Positions 45,246 through 55,748 of a stretch of 64,000 nucleotides of DNA are shown piece by piece. Origin of the DNA: Kalmusia sp. IMI 367209 (Eukaryota; Ascomycota; Dothideomycetes; Pleosporales; Didymosphaeriaceae); NCBI GenBank assembly GCA_027946365.1, contig JAPEUQ010000010.1, forward strand, positions 1,116,001 to 1,180,000, read 5' to 3'. A model generated the notes under the pieces. The model did no database searches. It saw only the letters and a program-made list of their open reading frames with translations, and was not told the origin of the DNA. The position numbers were made by a program, and so were the translations under genes. Within the stretch, counting starts at the first letter, position 1. The number at the start of each line of letters is the position of its first letter.

Positions 45246-46697
45246 GTAGGTAGTCAGAGGGAATGTTTGCAAAGGCAAGGAATGCGCTCAGAAACAAGAG
45301 AATGGGTTAATTAATCAGGCCATTGCCTGGCATGCGATGCATGTTGAAACGGTCGCTGTGCATCTATTGCGATAGTGCGTGATGAGCTCAGTCTCGAAGA
45401 CTGATTGGAAACGACACTTATTTCATCAGCAAACCTCCAGAGACCAACAGGGGGAAACCGGAAGGTGCTCTTGGTCTTGTGTTAGTTACACTACACGTCC
45501 GCAAATGATAGGTATGTGCATCGGCATGAGGAAGTTGGTGTCAAGCGAAGCGAGGCGGCGTAGCCAATACCCATCAGCGACGGGACCGCGACGCTCCGAT
45601 GGGCTCGCTGGGAAAATCCATACGATGTTCGCACGTAGTGTCTGACATTCCTGGCCGAGGCGTGGTACAGCGCTCTTCGCGAGGCAGTGCACCATAGCTC
45701 AAGGAAGCTCGTTTGTCGCGCTACATGGACTGCCGCAGGGGAATGAGGCTCAAAAGGCTGTTCCTGGCGATAGCACAAGGCGGGCGTAGCTATTAATGCG
45801 CCAAAAAAACCATGAGACTGTCGTGGAGTCCGCGCCGCCGGGGTCCGTCCAGCGTGCGCCTCATTAGGCACGCAGGCGCAACGGAGTCAGTGGGGACGCG
45901 CTACGTAGGCTACACGTGACGCGTTTCAGGATAAATTGTGACAGGCACTCGCGTTGAACAAGCGTCGCGCAGGCGTTGTTTCTGGAGGTGATCGCTGCTG
46001 AGTGTGGCCGGTGAATGCAAGCTCCGCGAGTGTAGGAGGGTCGGATCGACAGGGAGTGATTAGGCGAGGCTAGATGAAGCAGGCGTGCATTCCTTAGCGG
46101 GTTCCGGTGACCTCATAGCCAAGCGCACCCTGCGCTGCAAGCCACCCGTTCCCCCATCCGTGTCGTCGGCGCTTTAAAACATCCCTTAGGCCAAAACACC
46201 AACGGCCAGAGAATCCGCTACGGCAGCCCAACGGCAGCGCGCAAATCGGCCGACCAGCCATGCGGCGTGTGCAACTGCGGGTCCCAGGCGAGCGTGCGGG
46301 CGCGCGACCGGGGACTGGTGCGCTCGACACCGCCCATCCGCCGCTCGCTGTGCTTAAGGCATTGATCGCCCACCTCGGGATTGACATCGTCGAGTCTTAC
46401 CAGAGATGAAGATCGCCGGCCCGTTCTCGGACTTGAAAACCAAAGCCTTGCCCACACGCACCTGCGCCTCTGCTCAGTAGCACTCGCGCTCTCTTCACTA
46501 CTACATTCACTCCACCAGCGCAGCGCGAACTCGTCCCCGCCATCCGCCATCTCCCTACGGCAAGGCGCCGTCGTCCATGGACCCGGCCTACACACAACCC
46601 ACGGTCATTTAGGCGCGCGACATACATCGCCGCCGCATCTCTCATTCTCAAATTGTTGTCATTCCTTCCAGGCCTCGGCTGTGCCTGCCCCTTCACC
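45246..46697. other. Intergenic, GT31-like gene promoter
   Basis: About 1.45 kb. The right half is GC-rich and probably forms promoter and leader of the glycosyltransferase gene. No gene supported. Confidence 0.5.
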
Positions 46698-48155
46698 ATG
46701 CCACACCGCACCTTCCTTTGCCGATTAATATTCTGTGCCATCTTCTCCGTCTCCATCATTAATGTCTTCAGCAGCGCCAGCGCGCCCTCCTTTTTCCTTC
46801 GTTACTCCAAGCCGGCTGCGCTCCATCAGGGGGACATTGTATGTCCACAGTCAGAACTGGCCGACGATGTGCTAGTGGTGCTGCGTACTGGGGCCACCGA
46901 ATCACGGCAGAAGGTGCCGGTCCACTTCAGAACAACGCTGCGATGCGTTCCCCACTTTGTTATCGTATCGGATCTGGACGAGGAGATTGAGGGCCATGCT
47001 GTGCACGATGTTTTGGGCGGTGTCACAGAAAAGAGGCGAAATGAGCACGACGACTTCAAACTGTACCATCAGCTGCAAAAGCACGGGAGAAAGGGCCTGG
47101 ATAGCCAGCGGGTCATTATGGCGCAATCTGGCTCTAGCAAAGGCGATTACCTCAACACCGGCAACGACGGTTGGAAGCTCGACAAGTGGAAATTCCTTCC
47201 TATGGTCGATAAAGCCTTCAAGGAAATGCCCAATGCGAAGTGGTACGTCTTTTTCGAAGCCGACACCTTCCTCGGCTGGAACAACCTGCTGGAATATCTC
47301 GCCAATTTCGACGCGAGCAAGCCGTACTACATCGGCAAGCATCTTTACATAAACGACATCGAATTCGGCTACGGCGGCGCGGGTTTCGTCCTTTCCAACC
47401 CTGCCATGCGCAAGGTCATCGAGCAGCGCTCGGTGCGCATCCGTGACTACGAAGAATTCACTGCAACGCACTGGGTCGGCGACTGTGCGTTAGGCAAAGT
47501 TCTTGAAGACGCCAAAGTCCCCCTGCATCGTGCATTCCCTCATTTCCAAGGCGACTCACCTGCCACAATGGATCCAGCGACCAACAAGATTGATCGCGAC
47601 GCTTGGTGCTTCCCTGTGATTACGTATCACCACGTCTCACCTTCCGAGATCGAGGACCTATGGCACTTCGAGCAGAGCTGGTACAAAAGAGTAAGTTCTT
47701 CCCCTCGCTGCACTAAAGTTCTGAAACGCTGACCAACTCAGCACGACATCTTACTTCGCCACCGCGACGTTTTTCGCGAGCTCGTGCATCCCAAGATCAG
47801 TGCCGAGGTGTCCAATTGGGACAACATGTCCTCGGATAAGGAGTACAACGCGCATGACCACAGCAGCTCGTCCGACCCTCTCGAGAGCAATGCTTGGAAG
47901 TCGTTCAAACATTGCCACGCCGTCTGTGAAAGCAAGAAGGACTGCATCCAATTTTCTTACCAACCGGGTAGCTGCTCGGTCAATTTTTCTTTTCGCCTAG
48001 GGTATTCGAAGCCGACTGAGCGGGTTCAGTCGGGATGGATGATGGACAGGGTTGATGACCTGTTCTTACATCTGGAGGCTAAGTGTGGCATACGAGACTG
48101 GTTCAGTCCAGCTGAAGGGTCACATATTCACGACCAACGGAGGCTAAGGAGGTGA
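46698..48155 (+). CDS. Fringe-like glycosyltransferase (GT31 type), type II membrane protein
   Basis: Exons 46698-47690 and 47742-48155 (51-bp intron) encode 468 aa. A short basic N-terminus is followed by one hydrophobic anchor (FLCRLIFCAIFSVSIINVFS), as in Golgi glycosyltransferases. The catalytic part holds the DxD-type metal motif in KWYVFFEADTFLGWNNLLEY, followed by KPYYIGKHLYINDIEFGYGG and AGFVLSNPAMRKV, and then DCALGKVLEDAKVPLHRAFP. This order fits fungal Fringe/GT31-like enzymes. The C-terminal ~100 residues carry a Cys-rich stretch (FKHCHAVCESKKDCIQFSYQ, then PGSCSVNFSF) that looks like a PAN/Apple-type module. The acceptor substrate is unknown; a role in protein or cell-wall glycosylation is inferred. 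Confidence 0.87.
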
Positions 48156-48674
48156 AGTAGTCGCAAGGACGACTCCTCGACATTGCATTATTCACGGCCA
48201 TTGTCGCCCTACTGCATACAGACATTGGCGTTTGGAGGAATTTGAGCGTTTTTTTTGCATCCTGTAGAAAGATACCCCAAAAGCAGATGGCGCCTCAGAA
48301 GCGCAGCACTCGCTTGTACATAGATATTAGATTATAATACCGCAGCCTGCCAGCGCACGGCTCAGCAATGCAAATCCATCCAACAAAGTTCAAATCATAT
48401 CATTCAAAACTCGACACAGACAAAGCCAACCTCGGATTCGAAACGTTGCACGAAAGACCCAGAACATGAGATTTCCCTTCATGCGACCCATGGTTCGCAC
48501 CCCAAGTTTTCATCCACCCGATCCATGGTTCGCTCCGTCGTCGGGTCCCTGCAAACATGCCTAGCTCTCCTCCCTCCGTCAGGAACGCCATGGAACGCCT
48601 CCCAGAACATCGCGAGCGCAGTCAACACAAGGTCTAGAATTCGAAAAAAGAAATAAATAAAACAGGTAGAAAGA
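48156..48674. other. Intergenic, 3' flanks of two convergent genes
   Basis: About 520 bp between the stops of the GT31-like gene and the proline-rich membrane protein gene. No gene supported. Confidence 0.6.
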
Positions 48675-49646
48675 TCACCTGACGCCGCCGGCCATCAGCA
48701 GCCCCATCTCCATGCTGCCGAAGTTGTTCTCGGCGGGAGGCCCGCTGTGCTGCTGTGCGACCGGCGCGGAGTCAAGACGGTGATCGGGGGTTGGCGGGGA
48801 AGAGCCTGACGAGCCTGACTTGAGAGAGGGATTTTGTGCCGCGGACGAGGAGGGAGGAGATGAAGCGATGTCTGGATTCTTCGCATTCGGAGGAGAAGGA
48901 GGGTTACCTTTGTTCAGCGGCGGCGGAGGGGGCTTCAAAGGCTGAGAAGCGTCTCCCTGCGATGTCGTGTTCGCGGGCTTCTTCGCTGCAGCATCCTGGA
49001 CCTTGTCCTGCTTCGCGGGGACGACGGATGGCGTGGTCGTGTTCGCTGGATGCGTGTGGTCGTCGGACGACGCCTCGGCGGGCCGAGTGTTGGTCTTTGG
49101 GGGAAGAGATTCGACGTCCTGGCCGTCGACATATGTCTTCTTCTCGGCCTTCATTTGGGCTTTCGTCTCGCGGTCTGGGGATGGGGGCGCATCGATCCAG
49201 CGCCCGTCGCCGGCTTCTTTGCCTGCGGCGTTGAGGGCGGGCGGCGGGCTCGAGGACGAGACCAGCGTGCCGTTGGGAGCGGGCGCGGTGCTGTGTTCTT
49301 TCTTCGGGTGGTCTTTCTGTGAGGTTGTGGGTGCGTCCTTGGGTGGTGTCGTGCCTTGCATGTTCAGTTTCAACTGTTCGCCCAGTCGGTATTTCCAGTC
49401 ATCTGGGAGAACCGCGCCGCCTCCCTCTTTTCTTCCGCCGCCGAAGATTCTGATGCGGGGATCGCATCCGTATTTCATGCACCGCAGTTCGTTGAGGACG
49501 CAGACGAGGAGGACGATGGCAGTGACAAGAATACCGATGCGGATCTTGCTGCGGGTCCGGAGGGAGAGGGACTGACGAGTGAATGGGGACGTCATGCGTT
49601 GGAGGGGGGAGGTCGGGGGAATGTGCTTCGAGCGGACTGGAGACAT
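48675..49646 (-). CDS. Type II membrane protein with Pro/Ser-rich lumenal domain
   Basis: An intronless gene encodes 323 aa. The cytosolic N-terminus is basic (SPFTRQSLSLRTRSKIR). One membrane helix follows at about residues 34-53 (IGILVTAIVLLVCVLNELRC). Next is a small possibly folded part (MKYGCDPRIRIFGGG and LPDDWKYRLGEQLKLNMQG). The remainder is a long disordered Pro/Ser/Thr/Ala-rich region with several NxT sites. No family is recognised. The anchor-plus-mucin-like tail and position facing a Golgi-type glycosyltransferase suggest a secretory-pathway membrane protein, but that is inference. The start is the first true ATG (MSPVRSKH); an upstream GTG in frame is not credible. Confidence 0.65.
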   Translation of the reverse strand: MSPVRSKHIPPTSPLQRMTSPFTRQSLSLRTRSKIRIGILVTAIVLLVCVLNELRCMKYGCDPRIRIFGGGRKEGGGAVLPDDWKYRLGEQLKLNMQGTTPPKDAPTTSQKDHPKKEHSTAPAPNGTLVSSSSPPPALNAAGKEAGDGRWIDAPPSPDRETKAQMKAEKKTYVDGQDVESLPPKTNTRPAEASSDDHTHPANTTTPSVVPAKQDKVQDAAAKKPANTTSQGDASQPLKPPPPPLNKGNPPSPPNAKNPDIASSPPSSSAAQNPSLKSGSSGSSPPTPDHRLDSAPVAQQHSGPPAENNFGSMEMGLLMAGGVR

Positions 49647-49922
49647 TTCGTTTGAGCCTGAGGAAGACACAAAAAGGGGGGCTCAAGATGGACAGGACGA
49701 GGTAGCTCTATACGGAATCTTTGCTCGTTCAATTGTTTCTTGAGGCAAACCTGTTGGGTGCGATCCAAATCTTTGAACTGCTGTTTCTATTATGAGACGT
49801 CAAGCTCTTCTTGGGAGGTTTCGGGATAGAAAGACAGTTCCAGATGCTGTGAAGGTCGTTCAATCGAGGTTCTACTCTTATCTCTTTCTTTGGACCTTCA
49901 GCTTGTCAGCTTTCTCAATCTT

Positions 49923-50111
49923 TCACTCCCTTCTCTCCTTGTACTCTACTTGTACAAAGACAAGACAAGTAAACAACCCAGCCGACAGCAATGAAGCCAG
50001 CGACCAAGTCAAGCACGGTTTTGTGCTGTAACGCACCAGCAGCCAGATGATCAGTCCGTCGGTTACCGCGATGAACGTTAAAACGATGATATCGGTTGTG
50101 GTTGTGTTCAT
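49923..50111 (-). CDS. Tiny membrane protein, two predicted helices
   Basis: A 62-aa frame from a true ATG. It reads MNTTTTDIIVLTFIAVTDGL, then IIWLLVRY, a short polar turn, and a second hydrophobic stretch (WSLASLLSAGLFTCLVFVQV), ending in a charged tail (EYKERRE). Two closely spaced helices with a positive loop are typical of small integral membrane proteins. No family is recognised and the frame is short, so it may be a chance frame. Confidence 0.35.
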   Translation of the reverse strand: MNTTTTDIIVLTFIAVTDGLIIWLLVRYSTKPCLTWSLASLLSAGLFTCLVFVQVEYKERRE

Positions 50112-50674
50112 AAGACGGTTTTGGCGAACATACGACGTCCAGGTAACTTTCTCGCTGGTAACTTCCAAAGCCTCCTACTTCCTCTCTACTCGAATCCGAT
50201 CAAGCTCCGCCTGACAAAAGCACTCTTAAATTTTCGCCTTCTCAACTCTCAACACACTTGCTCCTCCTGGACGACTACTATCTCGCTAAAGGCGGTCCTG
50301 CTACCACAGCTCTTTTGCGCGCTCTTTGCACCACCTTTGGTGTTCCCTGAGCGACACGGTCTCAGTTGCTTTTCCGTGGTATCTCGATCTTGTTCTTAAA
50401 CCCCGTCTTCCTATTGTCCCACCAATTCCTGAGTCAAGCAATAAGCGTCAACACCGAGAGTAGAGGCGATGCCGGAGAAGGTTAAAGACTTTGTGTATCA
50501 GCGGTACACGACGTGCGCAGCAGCGAGAGACAAGGTCGCGATCACACACCACCGACAGCAAGCCGAAGTCGAATGAGACGAGCGGGCGAGGCTTATGAGA
50601 AACCCTCCCTGGTTTCCAAGCCAGGGAGTCAGTGCCGACTAAGTGTGTGTGTATGTAGTAAGGGAGTCTCCACG
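50112..50674. other. Intergenic, no gene seen
   Basis: About 560 bp without supported features. Confidence 0.5.
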
Positions 50675-50890
50675 CTAGGTCTGACGCGCCCTCCTCTCCA
50701 GCCTGTACTTGGCGTAGCCTCGCTCGTAGTTGTCCCACACGATGTAGATCAACGCCGCCACGTACACAGCAGCGAGAGTATACGCTCGAGCTTCCCTTTC
50801 AGGCGTTGTGGACCTGAGACTCGCAGGAATCGTTTGGAGAAATGCGGAAATGGGTGTGGGGAGCTGCTTGAGCAAGCTGCGGAAAGACAT
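50675..50890 (-). CDS. Small single-pass membrane protein
   Basis: A 71-aa frame from a true ATG: MSFRSLLKQLPTPISAFLQT starts an amphipathic basic N-terminus. It is followed by one membrane helix (AYTLAAVYVAALIYIVWDNY) and a basic tail (YAKYRLERRARQT). This layout resembles small mitochondrial inner-membrane assembly factors or ER tail-anchored proteins; I cannot name the family. The frame is supported by clean composition and the true ATG only. Confidence 0.5.
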   Translation of the reverse strand: MSFRSLLKQLPTPISAFLQTIPASLRSTTPEREARAYTLAAVYVAALIYIVWDNYERGYAKYRLERRARQT

Positions 50891-51534
50891 TTGGGGATTT
50901 CGGTGAGAGACAGGGGGGTTGGTAAGAGACGGGCAAAGGTATGGGTAGGCAAGGCACCCGAAAGACATTCCAGGAGATGCTAGGTGAGGTGCTCGCGAAG
51001 AATGCAGCTTGCGAAACATGCGGATAAGCAAATGTAAGGAGGCGTTCCCTTGCGTGTGCATTGCACGAAATCCTTGATCGATGTCCCTCACAACCATCAC
51101 CGCAGCATTGTAAGAACGTATATGTAAGCATGTATACAATTACAAATCGCTTCCTCGCGACTCTCGCTATTAGGTTCAGATAAGTAAGTAGATGGTATAA
51201 AGTACTAGTGCAATCGGAATGAAAGGCGAACAAAAAAGAACTTCTAGATCCATCGTCATCAAACGTGCAAGATCATCATCATGCAGTATCAGCGTTGAAC
51301 ATCCACACAAGAATCATAGCTATCCATCACAATCGCTCATGACTTTTGAAGGTGCAAACAAAGTGCGACAAATACCCATCTCCAACATCTGCCGGCCCAG
51401 GACTGCCATCCCTGCCGTTCGATGAACCACTAATTGAGTGGCGCAATTGTGTACTGAATTATGTAAGGATAGTAATATACTGGTAAAAGGAATTGGTGTG
51501 AAAAGAATATGGTGGACTGGATGCAGCATCTCAT
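50891..51534. other. Intergenic, no gene seen
   Basis: About 640 bp holding the 5' flank of the small membrane protein gene and the 3' UTR of the BOI-type gene. Confidence 0.5.
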
Positions 51535-54500
51535 TCAACTGATAGAGATGAGGCCTGGCGTGAAGCTCGGTTTCCGCTTATGGTCTGACTTCGGGGACTC
51601 GACTGTCGGAGATTGTGGTGCAACCTGTGGCTCTGGCTCAACAACTCCGTTTTCTGCGTAATCAAGAAGAGCTTTCGCGTCATCAAGACCAGAGATAGCG
51701 AGGCCTTGCTTTTCGTCCTCTTCGTGTATGACACTTTCCTGGATGCTCTCCTTGATACTCTTCTTGCTGTCGACATCAACCGATGTATTTTCGATGTCGT
51801 CGTCGTCCATGAGTGCTGGCGGCCGTTGGCGCATAGCTCGGGCTCTCTCGAGTGAGATCGTCTTTTGCTGGTAGGTGGTTGTGATGGCTAAGCTATCATC
51901 CCTGTCGATAGTGGCCTTCATCAAAGCAGCCATCCATAGACGGCCAGCCTGAATGCTGTCAACGGCGAAATAGTGAACGATAGGCTTGGTGAATTGTACG
52001 CCTCTCTGCAACCCTGCACGAGGAGGCACAAGCTTGAAAATAAACATCCCTGACATGTCTTCCTCTATCCCGTTCGCATTCGCCGCAGAAGCAGCTGTCG
52101 GTATTGTCGCACCTTGCGGTGATGATGGCGAGGATGCAGCTCTAGTGATAGTTGCATGAAATCCAGTGATCCTCTCGTTGTTGGCGGGGAGCACCCGATG
52201 TGAAGAAATGTCAATGAGTCCCTTCTCTTCCGTGTCATTCTCAGTATAGAAGTAAGAAAGACGCCGACCGCGAAGCACGAACAATCGTGTTTTCCACGTT
52301 GTCATTAGGCTCGATGATTTCTTCTTCATCCAACCGCTGTAGTCGCAGCCCTTCATAGCTTCCTGGGGAGTGATCTGCTCGCGGCCTCGGAGGTAGGCAC
52401 TGGTGCTGTGCTTCTTCGCTTTCTTCCTGCCATCTTTACTATTTGAGGTTCCCGTTAGTCTTTTGTTGAGATCCGGATTTTCCAGGTCGAAGCTCTTCGA
52501 ATTTGATGTTGCAGAAGGCGTGCTTGAGCCTGTTCGCGTCGGTGACTGCAAAGGAGACTCCTTGATTGGAGAGGCGGTTATATCTCCAGCACTAGCATTC
52601 GCTCTTTCGCTTCCTGTGATAGCATCCGATATGGCACGAAGCCCGGCGCCCCTAGATTTCTTTGAGAAGAAGGAATGGGATTGAGCTGGAGCGGCTGGAG
52701 AGGGCGATGCACGACCTTGCGAAGAGCTCTCGCTCGTAGGTATGCGAGGCGAGTTGGCGACAGCGTTGATACTCGGGGACTTGTACTCTGGCAGCTTGGT
52801 CACGGTAGGGGGCACATCGTTCATGGGCTTCAACGGCCGCACAAACTCAAAGTTGCTTGAGCTACGGTGACTCTTGATGCTAGATCCAAAGTACGCCTTG
52901 GCAGCAGAAGAGACTGAACCAGCTCCACCAGTAGTGGAATCTGCACTACCGATTCTACTGTGTCGTCGGTTGTAAGCCGTGCGACGGCCATTCTCGTTAC
53001 TGAAGCTAGGATTGCGGGAATGACTCGGGCTTTCTCGTTTCCGGAGGACGTTTCGAGCCTTGCGATTGTCGACTTCTCCGCCCGAGAAGTACCCCCTATC
53101 CAGGTCAGCTGCTGTCATCGAACTTATTCCAGATTCGCGACGATTGAATCCATTTTCGTCCGGGCTGGTCACCATTCCATGATGTGAAGAGGATGGTCTT
53201 CTGAACTCTTGCTGAGGAGACTGCGGGGAGCCCATGGTCCAACCACGATCAAACGAAGGAGTCTTCTTGTGGCTAGATGGCGCGGTAGGTGGTAGCTTCA
53301 TGGCTCCCGCAGATGTGGGAGTCGGCATGTTCATGGTCGAATCGATAGAGGAGTGTCTCCGGTTGTGATTCAAATTTCGGACGGAGGCTGCAGAAGGACG
53401 GCTAGGCGTGCCTGGCGTAGGGGACGAGGGGGTATAGTGTGCCAAAGGCGAAGTCGCTTCCATGATAGGCACAGTGGAATGGCCTGCGGTCGAATTTGCC
53501 CGGGGTAGCGGCTGCTTTCCTTGTAAACTTTTCATAGCCTGGCCGTCTCTCAGGCTGGGTATCCGAGGTAGCACTGCGCTCATCGACGTGGCGCGGACCC
53601 GGGCAGAATCAAGTGCAGATTCTTCGGGCCCATCGAATGCCGCCATGGCTCTCGCGGCGTCCTTTGCGTTCTTCACTTCCTGCTGCAAAGCCTTGATCTT
53701 CACCCACGTTCGCAGCCTCGGTCCGACCGGCCCCAACTCGAACTCCTTCAGGAAGATGGTAGCCTGGTCCATGCCTAGAAGTGCTTCTCCGTTGATCTCC
53801 TGCTCTTTGAAGATGTCACAGTGTTTCTTTTCCACACCCACATCTTCCAAATATTCTGCCACCCTTGTCGGAGACCAGTTCATCACTTCCTGCTCTGTGT
53901 GCAAGTTATGCTCTTCTTCTTCCGTCTCTTGTCCATTAATGTAGGACAATCTGTGATGGCTGCTGTACTCGCTTCCAGAATCATTTGCCCGCAAGTCCTT
54001 CCCAGTAACGCTATGTCGAGGGGTGCTCATGTCGGTGATATGTTCGTCGATGACGCTAAGCGTTTCGTGCATGACGGGGCTCGATATTGTTTCTTCCTCG
54101 CGCGCAGACTCGCCACTGAGCGTCTGGCTGATACTCCTGGGTTGCGCAGGGACCGAGGGTTCTGTTGGTGGTGCCCGCCTGTGTCCCGGCACTGGTGGGC
54201 GGTATTTGAAGAGGTTCCGTACTGGATGCCGACTCTAAGGGGGTGGATGGGTTCGCGGTCGTCAGAGGAAGCGGAGCAGATGTAGGTGCAGCGTCGATGT
54301 CGGCAGGCTGTAGTTCATGTTGTAAAGACTGGGCAGCGGGCTGCGAAGGGGCGCGCTGATGCAGTGCAGTAGTGATGGTCGGCTTCGGGGCAATCCGTGT
54401 ATACACTGGTCGAGGTTAGCGGTGAGAATCCCGCGACAGGATACGCAGCGCAGCATGCAGCCCACGCATGCTGACTTGGTAAGACGATCTATGGCGTACC

Positions 54501-54786
54501 TTCAGGAAACAGGCCACTGTCGCCCGTCTCCGTGTTCCTCCCCAGGAACCAGCCATCGCCGAAATCGTCATCGCGCTCGATCAGTTCGACGCGGTCGCCC
54601 CGGGTCAGGCTGAGCTCATCGGGGCTCCGAGCCTGGAACTCATCTGCAGACAGTATCAGCACCTCGTCGCGGTGGGTTTACAAGAGAGCAGTCCCAGCGT
54701 TTCATGCATGGGGTCACACAAGACTTACGCACTACGAGCAGCAGGTCCCCCGGGCGGGCGAACTCGGTCTGCGACCTGGCGGCCAT
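51535..54786 (-). CDS. BOI-type polarity protein: SH3, SAM and PH domains
   Basis: Four exons (54786-54729, 54643-54500, 54405-54223, 54161-51535) encode 1003 aa. It is an ortholog-type of yeast Boi1/Boi2 and fission yeast Pob1, plasma-membrane scaffolds that link Rho/Cdc42 signalling to exocytosis and polar growth. The SH3 domain (about residues 18-70) spans the first splice junctions: VVHEFQARSPDELSLTRGDR, then FGDGWFLGRNTETGDSGLFP. The SAM domain (about 221-288) has EVMNWSPTRVAEYLEDVGVE and INGEALLGMDQATIFLKEF. The PH domain (about 750-870) starts DYSGWMKKKSSSLMTTWKTR. The long linkers are Ser/Pro-rich. The third intron (61 bp, 54222-54162) was inferred because the linker changes frame there; its acceptor is AACAG and its branch site is weak. 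Confidence 0.9.
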
Positions 54787-55748
54787 GGTGATGGTCTTCG
54801 AGGCGGAATGCTGTGTTGGAGAGTGGGAGCGCTGGGGAAACGCGACGTTCACCTGGGGCGCAGGTGAATGTTGAACATCATGCAACCGCGGAAGGTTGGC
54901 GCAGCGCCAGATCTAGACGTGGCGGCCGTTGGACGGGACCGCGGCGGCCGCACTCGGCTAGACAGCACACTGCAGACAGCAGAGTGCAATGGCGGAACGG
55001 CGGGAGACGCGCGAGATGCAGTTCTTTGTCGTGTGGACGAGGGCGCTGTGGTGGAATCGTGGCGTCTGCCTCTTGGTGGAGGGGGTTGCAAGAATAGAAC
55101 GGCGATGGGGGGTGTCGGCAGACTCGTGTCCCCTGGGCGTCGCTCATTAATTAGCCAACGCAATGGCGCCAGCCAGATGGGATGCGCTCTTGGAGCGTGC
55201 CGGAGCAGCGCAATTGGGGGTTATAGCCGCGACTGTGCTCCGGGTGTTGGATACAGATGCCGCGTTTACTGCCACCACGCGGCTCTGTGTCCTTGCGGCC
55301 GTCTTTGGGGTGGAGGCGCGCTTTGGCCAGCCAGGCTCTGGGATTTGCTTGGTCGCTTGCTCGGTTGATCGCTTGGTCGCTTGGTCGCTTGGCCGCGTCG
55401 TTGCTTCTTTGTGGCCCGAGCGTGCAGGTCGGCGGTTGGCAGCGACAGCTTCACCGTCGCAACTTCCCCTCATTACACCACGCCTGCCACCCCCCGAATC
55501 GCTCCTTCCACTCCCCGAATCACCCGCTACCTGGTCGCCGTGCGCCTTCCGTTTCCCGGGTTGCTCATCGCACCGCCTTCCCTGCAAGCGGAGTGATGCT
55601 ATAAGAGTCACCACCATTCACTCACTGCTCCCAGGATGGTCTCGCCGCAAACACCGCATCTGGGACTATTGGTCGGTGGCGTCGCGTCACGGCCGTGCAT
55701 ATCCAAACACCGCAGACCCAAACGTTTCCATCTGGTGTGACTGCGGCC
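54787..55748. promoter_or_regulatory. Divergent promoter region of the BOI-type and SP-RING genes
   Basis: About 960 bp, GC-rich, between two divergent starts. It contains a short tandem repeat at 55347-55396. The open frame at 55163-55789 has no recognisable domain and I treat it as chance. Confidence 0.5.
55347..55396. repeat. Degenerate octamer tandem repeat (GCTTGGTC)
   Basis: Five to six imperfect copies of an 8-bp unit (GCTTGGTC / GCTTGCTC / GCTTGGCC) in tandem. Confidence 0.8.
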
